Positions 5,144-11,970 of a stretch of DNA of 13,311 nt are shown here, one piece after another. The position numbers were made by a program, and so were the translations under genes. The DNA comes from JAILZP01 sp037444185. GTDB lineage: Bacteria; Bacillota; Desulfotomaculia; Desulfotomaculales; Desulfocucumaceae. Position 1 is the stretch's first letter. Each line of letters begins with the position of its first letter. The stretch lies in NCBI GenBank assembly GCA_037444185.1, contig JBBIMW010000050.1, forward strand, positions 1 to 13,311, read 5' to 3'. The notes beneath the pieces were generated by a model. It searched no databases. It was not told where the DNA came from and worked only from the letters and a program-made list of their open reading frames with translations.

Positions 5144-7977
5144 AAATCCTCCTCCTCTCGTTTTTTATCAAAAACCAAACCCAACTCCGGATCCAGGCTG
5201 AGGGGCAGATCCGCCACACAGCAAGCACCGTCCGGGCTAAATCGGAGCAAGCGGCACCGCCGCAGGTAGGCCGAACCCCTCCAGGCTTGCGGCACCTCCT
5301 GGGCCAGAATTCGCTTCACCAATCCGGGTGCGAAGCTGATACGCAAGGAACGGCCGAGCAGTGCCCGTAGATCTGCCGAATCCGGCCGCTTCTCCAGATG
5401 GATTTCTCGAAATTCTTCCCCGGCAGCCCAAAGCCTTCCTTCCTCCTCCAACAAGCAGATCACACTGACCGACGGCCCGCCAAGGCGTGTAAGTGCCTGG
5501 TGGGCCTGGTGAAGCGTTTCGTTCTCTTCATCCAGTGATTCCAACGGCATGGTAAATAGATCTCCGAACACGTCGGGAATGTACCGTCTCTGAGCTTCTT
5601 TTTCGTCTCTTTGTTTTTCTTCCCCGCTCTTGGCCCTTGTCCAATTCCAAAGGCACCGGATCGGCTCTGACAGTTCCGGCTTGGCCGGCTCCATACTGTA
5701 AACTGACTCCACCAACACCTCAACGTCATCCGGTATTTTTAAAAGGTCTTTTCCATCTAAAACCAGCCATGTGCGCAGCAGGGTATGGAGATCGTAGACC
5801 CTGACCGAACCCTTCTCAAAGATAGGTCTACCCTCATCATCTAATTGCGGCATCAACACCCAAAGGGCAGGCGCCGTCAACCCGGACGGGCGGCTGGGGC
5901 GCTGGTGCCGCCATACTCTTCCACTTCGCTGCAGGAGAAGATCAATGGGCGCAAGGTCAGTGACCACCAAATCGAAGTCGAGATCAAGGGATTGTTCTAT
6001 TACCTGGGTGGCCACCACCACGGCCCGGCGGGGCCGATCAGCGTCCCCGGGGCCAAATCGGTCCAGGATTGCTCGCTCCCGCGCCATCCGCTCATTAAAT
6101 GGGTACCGGGCGTGAAAAAGAACGAGTTCTTCCCTCGGAAAGTGGCTCTTTAGCTGCTGATATACTGTCTGCGCCCGGGTGACAGTATTTAGAATCACAG
6201 CTGCACACCCGCCCCCAGACAAGGCGATCTTGAGTTTTTCAATCCATAATTCATCTGACTGACGTAAAAAACGGAGGGCAACATCCCGCTTCAATACTCC
6301 GGTGATATGGCGGGCACCCCCGGTCCCTTCTGTAACCCAACTGATCCGGGGATAGGCGGCGGACGATTCCTTTACCGGAAGTCCGCGCCCGTGCGCATAG
6401 GCGGACAGGAGCGCTTGCCTGGTTTGCGAAGGCAAGGTTGCGGAGAGTAGAACAACTGAGGTGTTACAAGCGCCCAGCCAGGCAATTAACCGGCAGAGCA
6501 AAGTCTGCATATAACTGTCGTAAGCATGGATCTCATCCAGTATCACCACTTTGCCGGCCAGTCCAAAAAGACGGACAAAGAAATGCTTAGTTTGCAGCAC
6601 AGCCAAGAGCGCCTGATCAATTGTGCCAATGCCATAGGGCGCCAGTAATCCACGCTTCTTATAAGTGAACCACTCTGCGGCTAAAAGGCCGGACTCCTTA
6701 TCCCCATTTGCGCGGACAGACTGAATCAACTCGGACCCGGCTTGTTTTAACACCTTAAACTCAGCATTCAATGCTGCATGCCCATGCAGGAGCTGCACAT
6801 TAGTGCCGGAACCGGGAAACCTGCTAATCAGGTAATTGCTGACCCGTCCGAACATCTGATTGCTGGTGGCCATGGTGGGAAGGGCAAAATATACTCCGCC
6901 CTGACCGGCAGTCGCAGCAAGATAGTCAGATAAATAAATCGCTCCCTCAGTCTTGCCACCGCCCATAGGATACTCCAAAAGTATCAGGCTAGGACCACAA
7001 AGTCCTGGAGCTATTTCTATGATCTGCTCCTGCAGATGGTTTGGGACCTTATCAAATAATTCCTGGAAGGCTAAGGGTGACATGCTCCGGGGCCGGTGAA
7101 GCCAGCCCAGCCGGTGCAACGCTTTCCAGGCCAGCCACCGGGACCGGCGGGGATAGCTGGGAAGTCGCACGTCATTGCCTGCGTAAGGAAACAACCGGTG
7201 ATCGGACGCAATCCAGTCAGCCACGCTGGTCAGCCCTGCCAAAATCATCAAGAGACCATTTGAATGTGTTAAGTCGCCGGTGAGACCGGGGAATTGATCC
7301 ACTTTAAGCACATAGGCCAGCAATCGTACAAGATTGACCTGGGCCTCCGTCCAGGGACCCTCTCCCGCAAAGCGCTCCGCAGATTTTAATGCGCTGGGCG
7401 ATGGAAAATTCCCATGGTGCCCTCCCGCCACGCTGGCTACAGGCCAGACGATCCCTTCAGGTAAACCCATTTGACTGAGAAGGTTCCGCAACAAATATGT
7501 GCTCATAACATAATGTTCCATATTACTGTCGCTCCGGGCAGGACCATATCCTTTCCTCTTCAGCACCTCCCACCCATACGGCCACCTCCTGGCAAAAGGT
7601 GGTGTCGCCTTGCCAAGATCGTGAATTCCTGCAAAAAAAGCTAACCACAGACCCGCTTCTTCAACAGTTTCCACACCAAGCCCAGATTGGATCTTTTCTT
7701 TAAGAACCGGCGGAAGGACGTATTGCCAAAGCCTGAGAGCGACCATTGCCACATCGATCATATGGCAGATCAGGGGATGATATACTGCCTCACCCGGGCT
7801 CAATTCAACATCTGGACTCTTGCCCCAAATCTCTGGGTGAAGGAACGTGCTCCAGTCATCTGGATTTGACCAGTTCCCTGAGGGCTCGGTTGTTTTGTCC
7901 GCCTTGGGTTCCAGCATCCATTTGGACAGCTCGCCACGGAGGCTGGGCGGCGCCGACTCAATAATCAGGACAACCAT
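5140..7977 (-). CDS. cas3: Cas3 HD nuclease/helicase with a Cas2e-like N-terminal extension
   Basis: Single-strand nuclease and 3'-5' helicase recruited by Cascade to degrade target DNA. Of 945 residues, 1-26 resemble the start of Cas2e and 27-46 look like a linker. Cas3 proper begins near HPEIWGKS (47-54). The HD domain shows YHPLICHMID (66-75), the HD pair His119-Asp120 in GIHDLGK, GGHHGNF (185-191) and SVADW (251-255). The superfamily 2 helicase has Walker A MGGGKT (338-343), DEIH (481-484), SAT (512-514), VVATQVIEQSLD (654-665) and motif VI QRSGRVWRH (683-691). Without the first 46 residues the length is near that of E. coli Cas3 (888), so the enzyme looks complete. The start is set by GGAGGG 8 nt upstream and a one-base overlap with the cas1 stop (TAATG). 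The only later in-frame start before the HD domain's conserved residues is Met21, which lacks a good ribosome binding site. Confidence 0.96.
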   Translation of the reverse strand: MVVLIIESAPPSLRGELSKWMLEPKADKTTEPSGNWSNPDDWSTFLHPEIWGKSPDVELSPGEAVYHPLICHMIDVAMVALRLWQYVLPPVLKEKIQSGLGVETVEEAGLWLAFFAGIHDLGKATPPFARRWPYGWEVLKRKGYGPARSDSNMEHYVMSTYLLRNLLSQMGLPEGIVWPVASVAGGHHGNFPSPSALKSAERFAGEGPWTEAQVNLVRLLAYVLKVDQFPGLTGDLTHSNGLLMILAGLTSVADWIASDHRLFPYAGNDVRLPSYPRRSRWLAWKALHRLGWLHRPRSMSPLAFQELFDKVPNHLQEQIIEIAPGLCGPSLILLEYPMGGGKTEGAIYLSDYLAATAGQGGVYFALPTMATSNQMFGRVSNYLISRFPGSGTNVQLLHGHAALNAEFKVLKQAGSELIQSVRANGDKESGLLAAEWFTYKKRGLLAPYGIGTIDQALLAVLQTKHFFVRLFGLAGKVVILDEIHAYDSYMQTLLCRLIAWLGACNTSVVLLSATLPSQTRQALLSAYAHGRGLPVKESSAAYPRISWVTEGTGGARHITGVLKRDVALRFLRQSDELWIEKLKIALSGGGCAAVILNTVTRAQTVYQQLKSHFPREELVLFHARYPFNERMARERAILDRFGPGDADRPRRAVVVATQVIEQSLDLDFDLVVTDLAPIDLLLQRSGRVWRHQRPSRPSGLTAPALWVLMPQLDDEGRPIFEKGSVRVYDLHTLLRTWLVLDGKDLLKIPDDVEVLVESVYSMEPAKPELSEPIRCLWNWTRAKSGEEKQRDEKEAQRRYIPDVFGDLFTMPLESLDEENETLHQAHQALTRLGGPSVSVICLLEEEGRLWAAGEEFREIHLEKRPDSADLRALLGRSLRISFAPGLVKRILAQEVPQAWRGSAYLRRCRLLRFSPDGACCVADLPLSLDPELGLVFDKKREEEDL
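7900..7977 (-). pseudogene. cas2: Truncated cas2e remnant, fused in frame to cas3
   Basis: The first 26 codons of the cas3 frame encode a piece that aligns without gaps to the start of E. coli Cas2 as I remember it: ESAPPSLRGELSKWMLE here against ENVPPRLRGRLAIWLLE. Shared positions include Glu7, Pro10, Pro11, Leu13, Arg14, Gly15, Leu17, Trp20, Leu22, Glu23 and Ala26, preceded by a hydrophobic first strand (VVLII). It sits exactly where cas2 normally follows cas1. Similarity stops at about residue 26; the remaining two thirds of Cas2, including the C-terminal strands that bind Cas1 in E. coli, are absent, and the next recognisable sequence is Cas3. I infer an in-frame deletion between cas2 and cas3. 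It is translated as part of Cas3, so 'pseudogene' describes only the loss of cas2. Confidence 0.8.
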
Positions 7978-8912
7978 TAGTTTTGCCCTCCGTCAAAGTT
8001 GCGCCCGCCCTCAACGCTCCCATCCAGATCCCAAAGATCGCCGGGAAGCGCGGAATCAAGATCCATTGCTGGAACAGTTCCAGAAGTAAAATCCAAGTCA
8101 AAAAGACGGGCAAGGTCGTCCACAATCCGGCCCAAAAGCCGCTTCTCCGAAAAAATATCACGGCACCGGTGCCGGACCCTGGATTCAAGCTTTTGCGCAC
8201 ATTTAGCCGCCTCTATGAACGCGGCAGGCACAGCAAGTTCGATCTTATAAAGGTCGGCCACGTCATAGACAAAGCTGAGCATCTTCCCAGTGTGTATAAA
8301 TCCCAGGGCCGGGGAGTAGCCAGACGCGACAATGGCTGCATGGCAAACCCCGTACAGGCAGGCGTTGGCAGCTGAAAGTGCCCGGTTGACCGTGTCAGAC
8401 CGGTTCCAATCGAGGCGGTCATATTTGCGGCCAGACCAGTGAACACCATACTCCTCACTGGCTTTGGCATATGCTGCACGTACCCGGGCACCCTCCTTCC
8501 CCCTTATCTGACGAAGTGTAAGTCCCTCAGCAACGGGTTGCGAAAAACGCATTTCGTACATACGACGGACTACCTGCAACCGGAGCTCCGGATCGGCCCA
8601 AAGGCGGGCCTGATGGAGAAGATTGGCTGCGCTGCGGGTCTCTCCCATCCCCTGAGCATAGAATCGGATCCCCTGCTCACCGCACCAAGCCACCAGACAG
8701 CCAGACTCTGCCATAGTCATTACCGCCGCATGGGTGACAGTGGTCCCAGGCCCTAACATCAAAAGCGAGAGGGACGCACAAGGAACGTGAACCCGGCCTT
8801 TCTCATCATGCAGGCAGATTCCCCTGTCTTCCTGGTCGATTCTGGCATGCTCAACATATAAATAGCTCCAACTATCACGGATCTTCGGCAGAATTCGCAG
8901 ATCCTTCAACAT
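7977..8912 (-). CDS. cas1: Cas1e CRISPR integrase
   Basis: Metal-dependent integrase that, with Cas2, inserts new spacers at the leader end of the array. The 311-residue protein aligns along its length with E. coli Cas1 as I recall it (305 residues). Catalytic residues are all present: Glu140 in GKEGARVR, His207 in FIHTGK, Asp217 and Asp220 in SFVYDVADLYK; E. coli numbers are Glu141, His208, Asp218 and Asp221. Other conserved blocks are LGPGTTVTHAAV (53-64) and YGVHWSGRKYD (155-165). The frame is open to 8996, but the family start and GGGAGGGAGA directly before the ATG at 8912 fix this start. Cas1 is the first gene of the operon, whereas in most I-E loci it lies at the end, next to the array. 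It looks intact despite the loss of the adjacent cas2. Confidence 0.95.
   Translation of the reverse strand: MLKDLRILPKIRDSWSYLYVEHARIDQEDRGICLHDEKGRVHVPCASLSLLMLGPGTTVTHAAVMTMAESGCLVAWCGEQGIRFYAQGMGETRSAANLLHQARLWADPELRLQVVRRMYEMRFSQPVAEGLTLRQIRGKEGARVRAAYAKASEEYGVHWSGRKYDRLDWNRSDTVNRALSAANACLYGVCHAAIVASGYSPALGFIHTGKMLSFVYDVADLYKIELAVPAAFIEAAKCAQKLESRVRHRCRDIFSEKRLLGRIVDDLARLFDLDFTSGTVPAMDLDSALPGDLWDLDGSVEGGRNFDGGQN
7986..7991 (-). promoter_or_regulatory. Shine-Dalgarno preceding the cas2-cas3 fusion frame (decides the start)
   Basis: GGAGGG on the minus strand, 8 nt before the ATG at 7975-7977, within the last codons of cas1. It supports translation from the Cas2-like N-terminus rather than from an internal Cas3 start. 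It is plausibly the original cas2 ribosome binding site. Confidence 0.75.
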
Positions 8913-8915
8913 TCT

Positions 8916-8922
8916 CCCTCCC
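8916..8922 (-). promoter_or_regulatory. Shine-Dalgarno of cas1 (decides the start)
   Basis: GGGAGGG on the minus strand, 3-4 nt before the ATG at 8910-8912. It selects this start over the in-frame ATG at 8996, whose extra 28 residues have no Cas1 similarity. Confidence 0.75.
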
Positions 8923-9176
8923 GGTAATAATTGGCCGCGCGGGCACGCAACACCACGGGGTTTCACTCCGCTTGTGTATTTCTGGGCAAACAACACTTCT
9001 GCAAGCTAAAGGATAAAACCTCTTCTCTTATGTTAAATCTTCCAAATTTATGGTGGGTGGGGACTGTTTTATGCCGGCCTCAGTCCTTTATGTTTCAATG
9101 CTTGCGAGTTTTGAAACGGGCTCGGGTGATTTTCGACGAACTAAGGTGTGAAACATCCTTTTTAAAAGGTTTATGT

Positions 9177-9194
9177 CATATTTGCCATATTTGC
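9177..9194. repeat. Tandem 9-bp duplication CATATTTGC upstream of cas1
   Basis: Two perfect copies, CATATTTGC at 9177-9185 and 9186-9194, with no gap. It lies about 265 bp upstream of the cas1 start. It could be a pair of binding sites or a slippage product; nothing in the sequence decides between them. Confidence 0.6.
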
Positions 9195-9303
9195 GTGGTG
9201 GTTAAGGGCTCTTTAATGCAATCCCATGTCCCTTTTGATTAAAGGGTTTGGAATTTAGCAATTGTCTCTCACCCATTACCGAATCATGGCACTGGACCTG
9301 GAC

Positions 9304-9336
9304 AAAAGAGAGGGCGGCCGCCGTGGCAAACCGCCC
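9304..9336 (-). terminator. Probable intrinsic terminator of cooS-cooF
   Basis: On the minus strand GGGCGG (9336-9331) pairs with CCGCCC (9317-9312) and is followed at once by TCTCTTTTG. It lies 45 bases past the cooF stop, as expected for a transcript end. The loop is 13 nt and the T tract is interrupted, so termination may be only partial. Confidence 0.5.
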
Positions 9337-9380
9337 CGGGGACGCCCTTTGCCCTTTATTTGCGCATAAAAACCATGCCT

Positions 9381-9896
9381 TCACAATGACCCTGATTTAA
9401 GCCACCGTCTGAAAAAAAACTCCCTGCCAGCAACGCTGTATTGATCCACCCCGCCGTAGAACATTGCTCCGGTGGGACAGGCCCGGACGCAGGCAGGGAT
9501 ACCGGTCTCAAAAGCGCACTGCCGATCGCATTTTATCGCCCTGGAGTCGGGACCACCTGTTTCCCGGATGGCACCGAAGCGGCAGGCCGTGACACACATC
9601 CAACAGCCAATGCACATCTCCTGGCGGTCGTGGTTGGGCACCAGCCCATCGGGTTCGATATGCATAGAGCCGGTAACACAGGCTTCAACACAGGGCGGGC
9701 TGGTGCAGTGGCGGCAGTTCATAGGCAAATTTTTGCCCTCAAGCCGGTGCACGAAGATACGGGCTTTGGGTTTCTCACCGGAAGCCACTGCCCCCAGGAG
9801 ACTGCCGGCCCCGCTGTGGGCCGCGGCGCAGGCCAGCATGCAGGAAAGGCAACCGGTGCAGTTGTCCGGACGAATGATGATCTCCTTAAATTCCAT
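9381..9896 (-). CDS. cooF: CooF-like polyferredoxin, electron partner of CO dehydrogenase
   Basis: Cytoplasmic iron-sulfur protein of the CooF/HycB/HydN group that carries electrons from CODH to an acceptor such as a hydrogenase or an oxidoreductase. In the 171-residue form sixteen cysteines fit four [4Fe-4S] clusters: Cys13-16-19-23, Cys61-64-69-73, Cys95-98-101-105 and Cys123-127-136-140. There is no signal peptide or membrane segment. I chose the ATG at 9896, preceded at 5 nt by GGTGG; an in-frame GTG at 9905 is the alternative (174 residues). The gene follows cooS after 15 bases, the usual cooS-cooF pairing and surely co-transcribed. The name rests on this pairing, because the cysteine pattern alone also fits other 4Fe-4S subunits. 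Confidence 0.85.
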   Translation of the reverse strand: MEFKEIIIRPDNCTGCLSCMLACAAAHSGAGSLLGAVASGEKPKARIFVHRLEGKNLPMNCRHCTSPPCVEACVTGSMHIEPDGLVPNHDRQEMCIGCWMCVTACRFGAIRETGGPDSRAIKCDRQCAFETGIPACVRACPTGAMFYGGVDQYSVAGREFFFRRWLKSGSL

Positions 9897-9911
9897 ACTT
9901 GCCACCCCCCC

Positions 9912-11816
9912 TCACCATGACCGGACGGACAGGCCCAGTCCCCGGCGCCGTTCCTGCAATGCCCCGAATATGGCCCGGGCCGCCTTTGCCGGGTCAGTCT
10001 CCACAATAAAATAGCCTCCCAGCAAATCCTTTACCCCTGAGGTCAGTAATTCCGCCATCCTGGGGCTGCCCAGCACCGGCGGCATGACGCCCAGATGAGT
10101 AGGCAGCCCCAGGGCCACGGCGTAGGTGCCTATGGAAACCGCCTTCTCGGCTTTATATTCCGGTGCGGAAGCCACCACCGGCAGCTTGTCCATGTCCACC
10201 CCAAGTTTTTTGGCCACCGCCACAGCAATGTCCACCGCCCGGCTGTTGTCAACGCAGGAACCGATGTGCAGCACCGGGGGTAGCGGGCCGCCCAGTCCGT
10301 TGGCCTCCCCGATGGCTGTCAACACCGCCTTGAGGCCAGGGCCGGCATATTCCCCAGTGGCGGCGGGAGAAAGAAAACCATGCCTGGCGTACGCTCCGGC
10401 GCCGCACCCGGTGGCCAACATCAATACGTCCCTGACCAGCAGCTCTCTGGCCACGCCCAGGAAGTTTTCGTCCTGGGGCACCTTCACGTTGTTGCAGCCG
10501 GCAATCAGCACCACGCCCTGTATATTGCCGTTGACTATATTGTCAATCAGCGGCTTTATAGGGTCCCCGGCATCCAGTTTGCTTAACGCCGCCACTATTG
10601 CTTCAGTGGAAAAGCCCGTCATAACTTCACTTGTCACCGGAGGTATGTTGACCGCCAAACCCCGTCTCGTCCGGAAGGCTTCCACGGATTCCCTGATGAT
10701 GGCCCGGACCGCGTCCAGGGCATTTTCTTCGGTGAATTCAATGTGGACGGCCCCGGCAATCCTGGCCATACCCATGGTGGTTATCACCCTGGTGTGAGCG
10801 CAGGAGGCCGCTGTAATCAGAGAAGGATAGACGCATTGATAATCCACCACCATGGCGTCCAGGGCGCCGGTCAATATGGGCATTTCCTGGGAAATGGAGT
10901 GCGTCAGGGCCGGTACGCCGTGGCGCATGAGAATTTCGTTCCCTGTGCAGCAGATTCCCATCATGTTAATGCCGGCGGCGCCGGCGGCCCTGGCTTCGTC
11001 CTGCATAACCCTGGCCGTCCGCACCAGCAGGTCTGACAGCACCGGATTATGGCCGTGCAAGGCTATATTCACCTTGTCGGCGTCAATCACCCCTATATTG
11101 GCACGGCTCACCACCGGCTTCGGAGTCCCGAACAGTATATCCGTCAGGTCAGTGGCCATATGACTGCCGGCAAAGTCCGCAATGGCGCACGCCACACCGC
11201 CCTTCAGCAAATTTACCGCATCGGCGTCCACGCCCAAGGAGGTCCGGTGCATCATTTCTGAAACAGTATTTTCAATTCCGGTGGGCACCGCGCCAAATTT
11301 CAAAAGCGCCTCTTTACGGCCCTCCGTCAAGTGATTAAAGGCCCAGGACAAAGGATACTCACCTTCGGCAAATTGCTCCAGGGCCAGATCCGCCAGCCGG
11401 CCGGCCAGTTCCCTGACATCCCCGCCCTCCGTGTCCAGTCCCATTCTTTCCGCCACTGCCCTTAATTTTGATACGTCCTTCACCGGATAATGTTCAGAAA
11501 CCCTGCGGGCCCACTTTTTCAAAGCGTGGGCCAGGTGCTTGGCGTGCCCCGAATGGGCGGCGCAACCCGCAGCGATGGCCCTTACCAGTCCCCGGGCCAC
11601 CAATGTGTCGGCGTCGGCCCCGCAGACCCCCCTCAGGGGTTCGTCCCCAAAGGGGTTGATCCGGCAAGGCCCCTGGGTGCAATGGCGACAGCATAGCCCC
11701 GTCTCTCCGAAGCCGCAGCGGGGTTCCTGTTTCCCGTGCCTATCCCAGACGGTTTCCACATTCCGCTTCCGGGCGGCTCCCATAAGTGACTGAACAGCCG
11801 GGTCATGACTTTTCAT
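9912..11816 (-). CDS. cooS: Anaerobic Ni-carbon monoxide dehydrogenase catalytic subunit
   Basis: Oxidises CO to CO2 reversibly at a Ni-Fe-S C-cluster. The 634-residue protein has all metal ligands at a constant offset of five from Carboxydothermus CODH-II as I recall it. D-cluster Cys34 and Cys42; B-cluster Cys43, Cys46, Cys51 and Cys65; C-cluster His256 (HGHNP), Cys290, Cys328, Cys441 (AGCNNVK), Cys471 (ATGCGAGAYARHG) and Cys521 (IGSCVDNSRA). Acid-base residues His88 (AAHSGHAKH) and Lys558 (YKAEK) are also kept, so it should be active. AAGGAGG lies about 8 nt before the ATG at 11816. It belongs to the monofunctional CooS type: the bifunctional CODH/acetyl-CoA synthase partners and the nickel-insertion ATPase CooC are not in the window. 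cooF follows directly. Confidence 0.97.
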   Translation of the reverse strand: MKSHDPAVQSLMGAARKRNVETVWDRHGKQEPRCGFGETGLCCRHCTQGPCRINPFGDEPLRGVCGADADTLVARGLVRAIAAGCAAHSGHAKHLAHALKKWARRVSEHYPVKDVSKLRAVAERMGLDTEGGDVRELAGRLADLALEQFAEGEYPLSWAFNHLTEGRKEALLKFGAVPTGIENTVSEMMHRTSLGVDADAVNLLKGGVACAIADFAGSHMATDLTDILFGTPKPVVSRANIGVIDADKVNIALHGHNPVLSDLLVRTARVMQDEARAAGAAGINMMGICCTGNEILMRHGVPALTHSISQEMPILTGALDAMVVDYQCVYPSLITAASCAHTRVITTMGMARIAGAVHIEFTEENALDAVRAIIRESVEAFRTRRGLAVNIPPVTSEVMTGFSTEAIVAALSKLDAGDPIKPLIDNIVNGNIQGVVLIAGCNNVKVPQDENFLGVARELLVRDVLMLATGCGAGAYARHGFLSPAATGEYAGPGLKAVLTAIGEANGLGGPLPPVLHIGSCVDNSRAVDIAVAVAKKLGVDMDKLPVVASAPEYKAEKAVSIGTYAVALGLPTHLGVMPPVLGSPRMAELLTSGVKDLLGGYFIVETDPAKAARAIFGALQERRRGLGLSVRSW

Positions 11817-11970
11817 AAGTCATCCTCCTTAAAACTATATATTCAACCACCGGGCCCGCTTTTCACAAAAACGCTGTTCCTTTCCCAGGGCTTCAGCCCT
11901 CATTGGGCCCGCAACATGTTTGAATATTAAAAATTTTTTCTACACCTCCATAAAATATCCTCCATCATAA
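11817..11970 (-). promoter_or_regulatory. cooS upstream region with nested inverted repeats
   Basis: 154 bases between the acyl-CoA dehydrogenase stop and cooS. ATATTCAA (11839-11846) and TTGAATAT (11920-11927) are perfect inverse copies. Inside them lie two GGGCCC palindromes (11852-11857, 11905-11910; both followed by GC on the plus strand) and the hairpin AGGGCT-TC-AGCCCT (11887-11900). The cooS ribosome binding site AAGGAGG is at about 11825-11831. No confident sigma-A promoter, CooA or FNR-type site is seen. The nesting could fold the 5' UTR or form operators. Next to the dehydrogenase stop the minus strand carries ATGGAGG twice; one copy starts an 8-codon frame that I do not call a gene. 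Confidence 0.45.

Larger units (their letters stand above)
8913..9380. other. Non-coding boundary between cooF and the cas operon
   Basis: These 468 bases hold no supported gene. The cooF-proximal part contains a probable terminator (9304-9336). The rest is AT-rich compared with its flanks and holds GGACTG/CAGTCC (9061-9066 with 9081-9086), GTTTCAA/TTGAAAC (9092-9098 with 9111-9117), the palindrome CCTTTT-T-AAAAGG (9157-9169) and a tandem CATATTTGC pair (9177-9194). A promoter for the cas operon must lie here or farther upstream. The best -35/-10 guess on the minus strand is TTGAAA near 9093-9098 with CATAAA near 9068-9073, but its 19-bp spacing is long, so I do not call it. Confidence 0.6.

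Noticed and set aside
5140..7977. Classification as a type I-F Cas2-3 fusion
   Set aside because: The neighbouring genes are all type I-E (cse1, cse2, Cas6e and Cas1e types), and only about 26 residues of Cas2 are present.
8913..8996. In-frame N-terminal extension of Cas1
   Set aside because: Its 28 residues do not resemble Cas1, and a strong ribosome binding site precedes the ATG at 8912.
9092..9117. GTTTCAAT...TTGAAAC, reminiscent of the ends of type I-B/III CRISPR repeats
   Set aside because: Only one copy is present and there is no regular spacing, so it is listed as a simple inverted repeat.
9202..9384. 60-codon minus-strand frame starting GTG in a GTGA overlap with the cooF stop
   Set aside because: It runs through the probable terminator, has no recognisable motif and no good ribosome binding site; the overlap is likely chance.
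10126..10797. 223-codon plus-strand frame opposite cooS
   Set aside because: Low-complexity Ser/Ala/Thr-rich translation antisense to a well-conserved gene; shadow.
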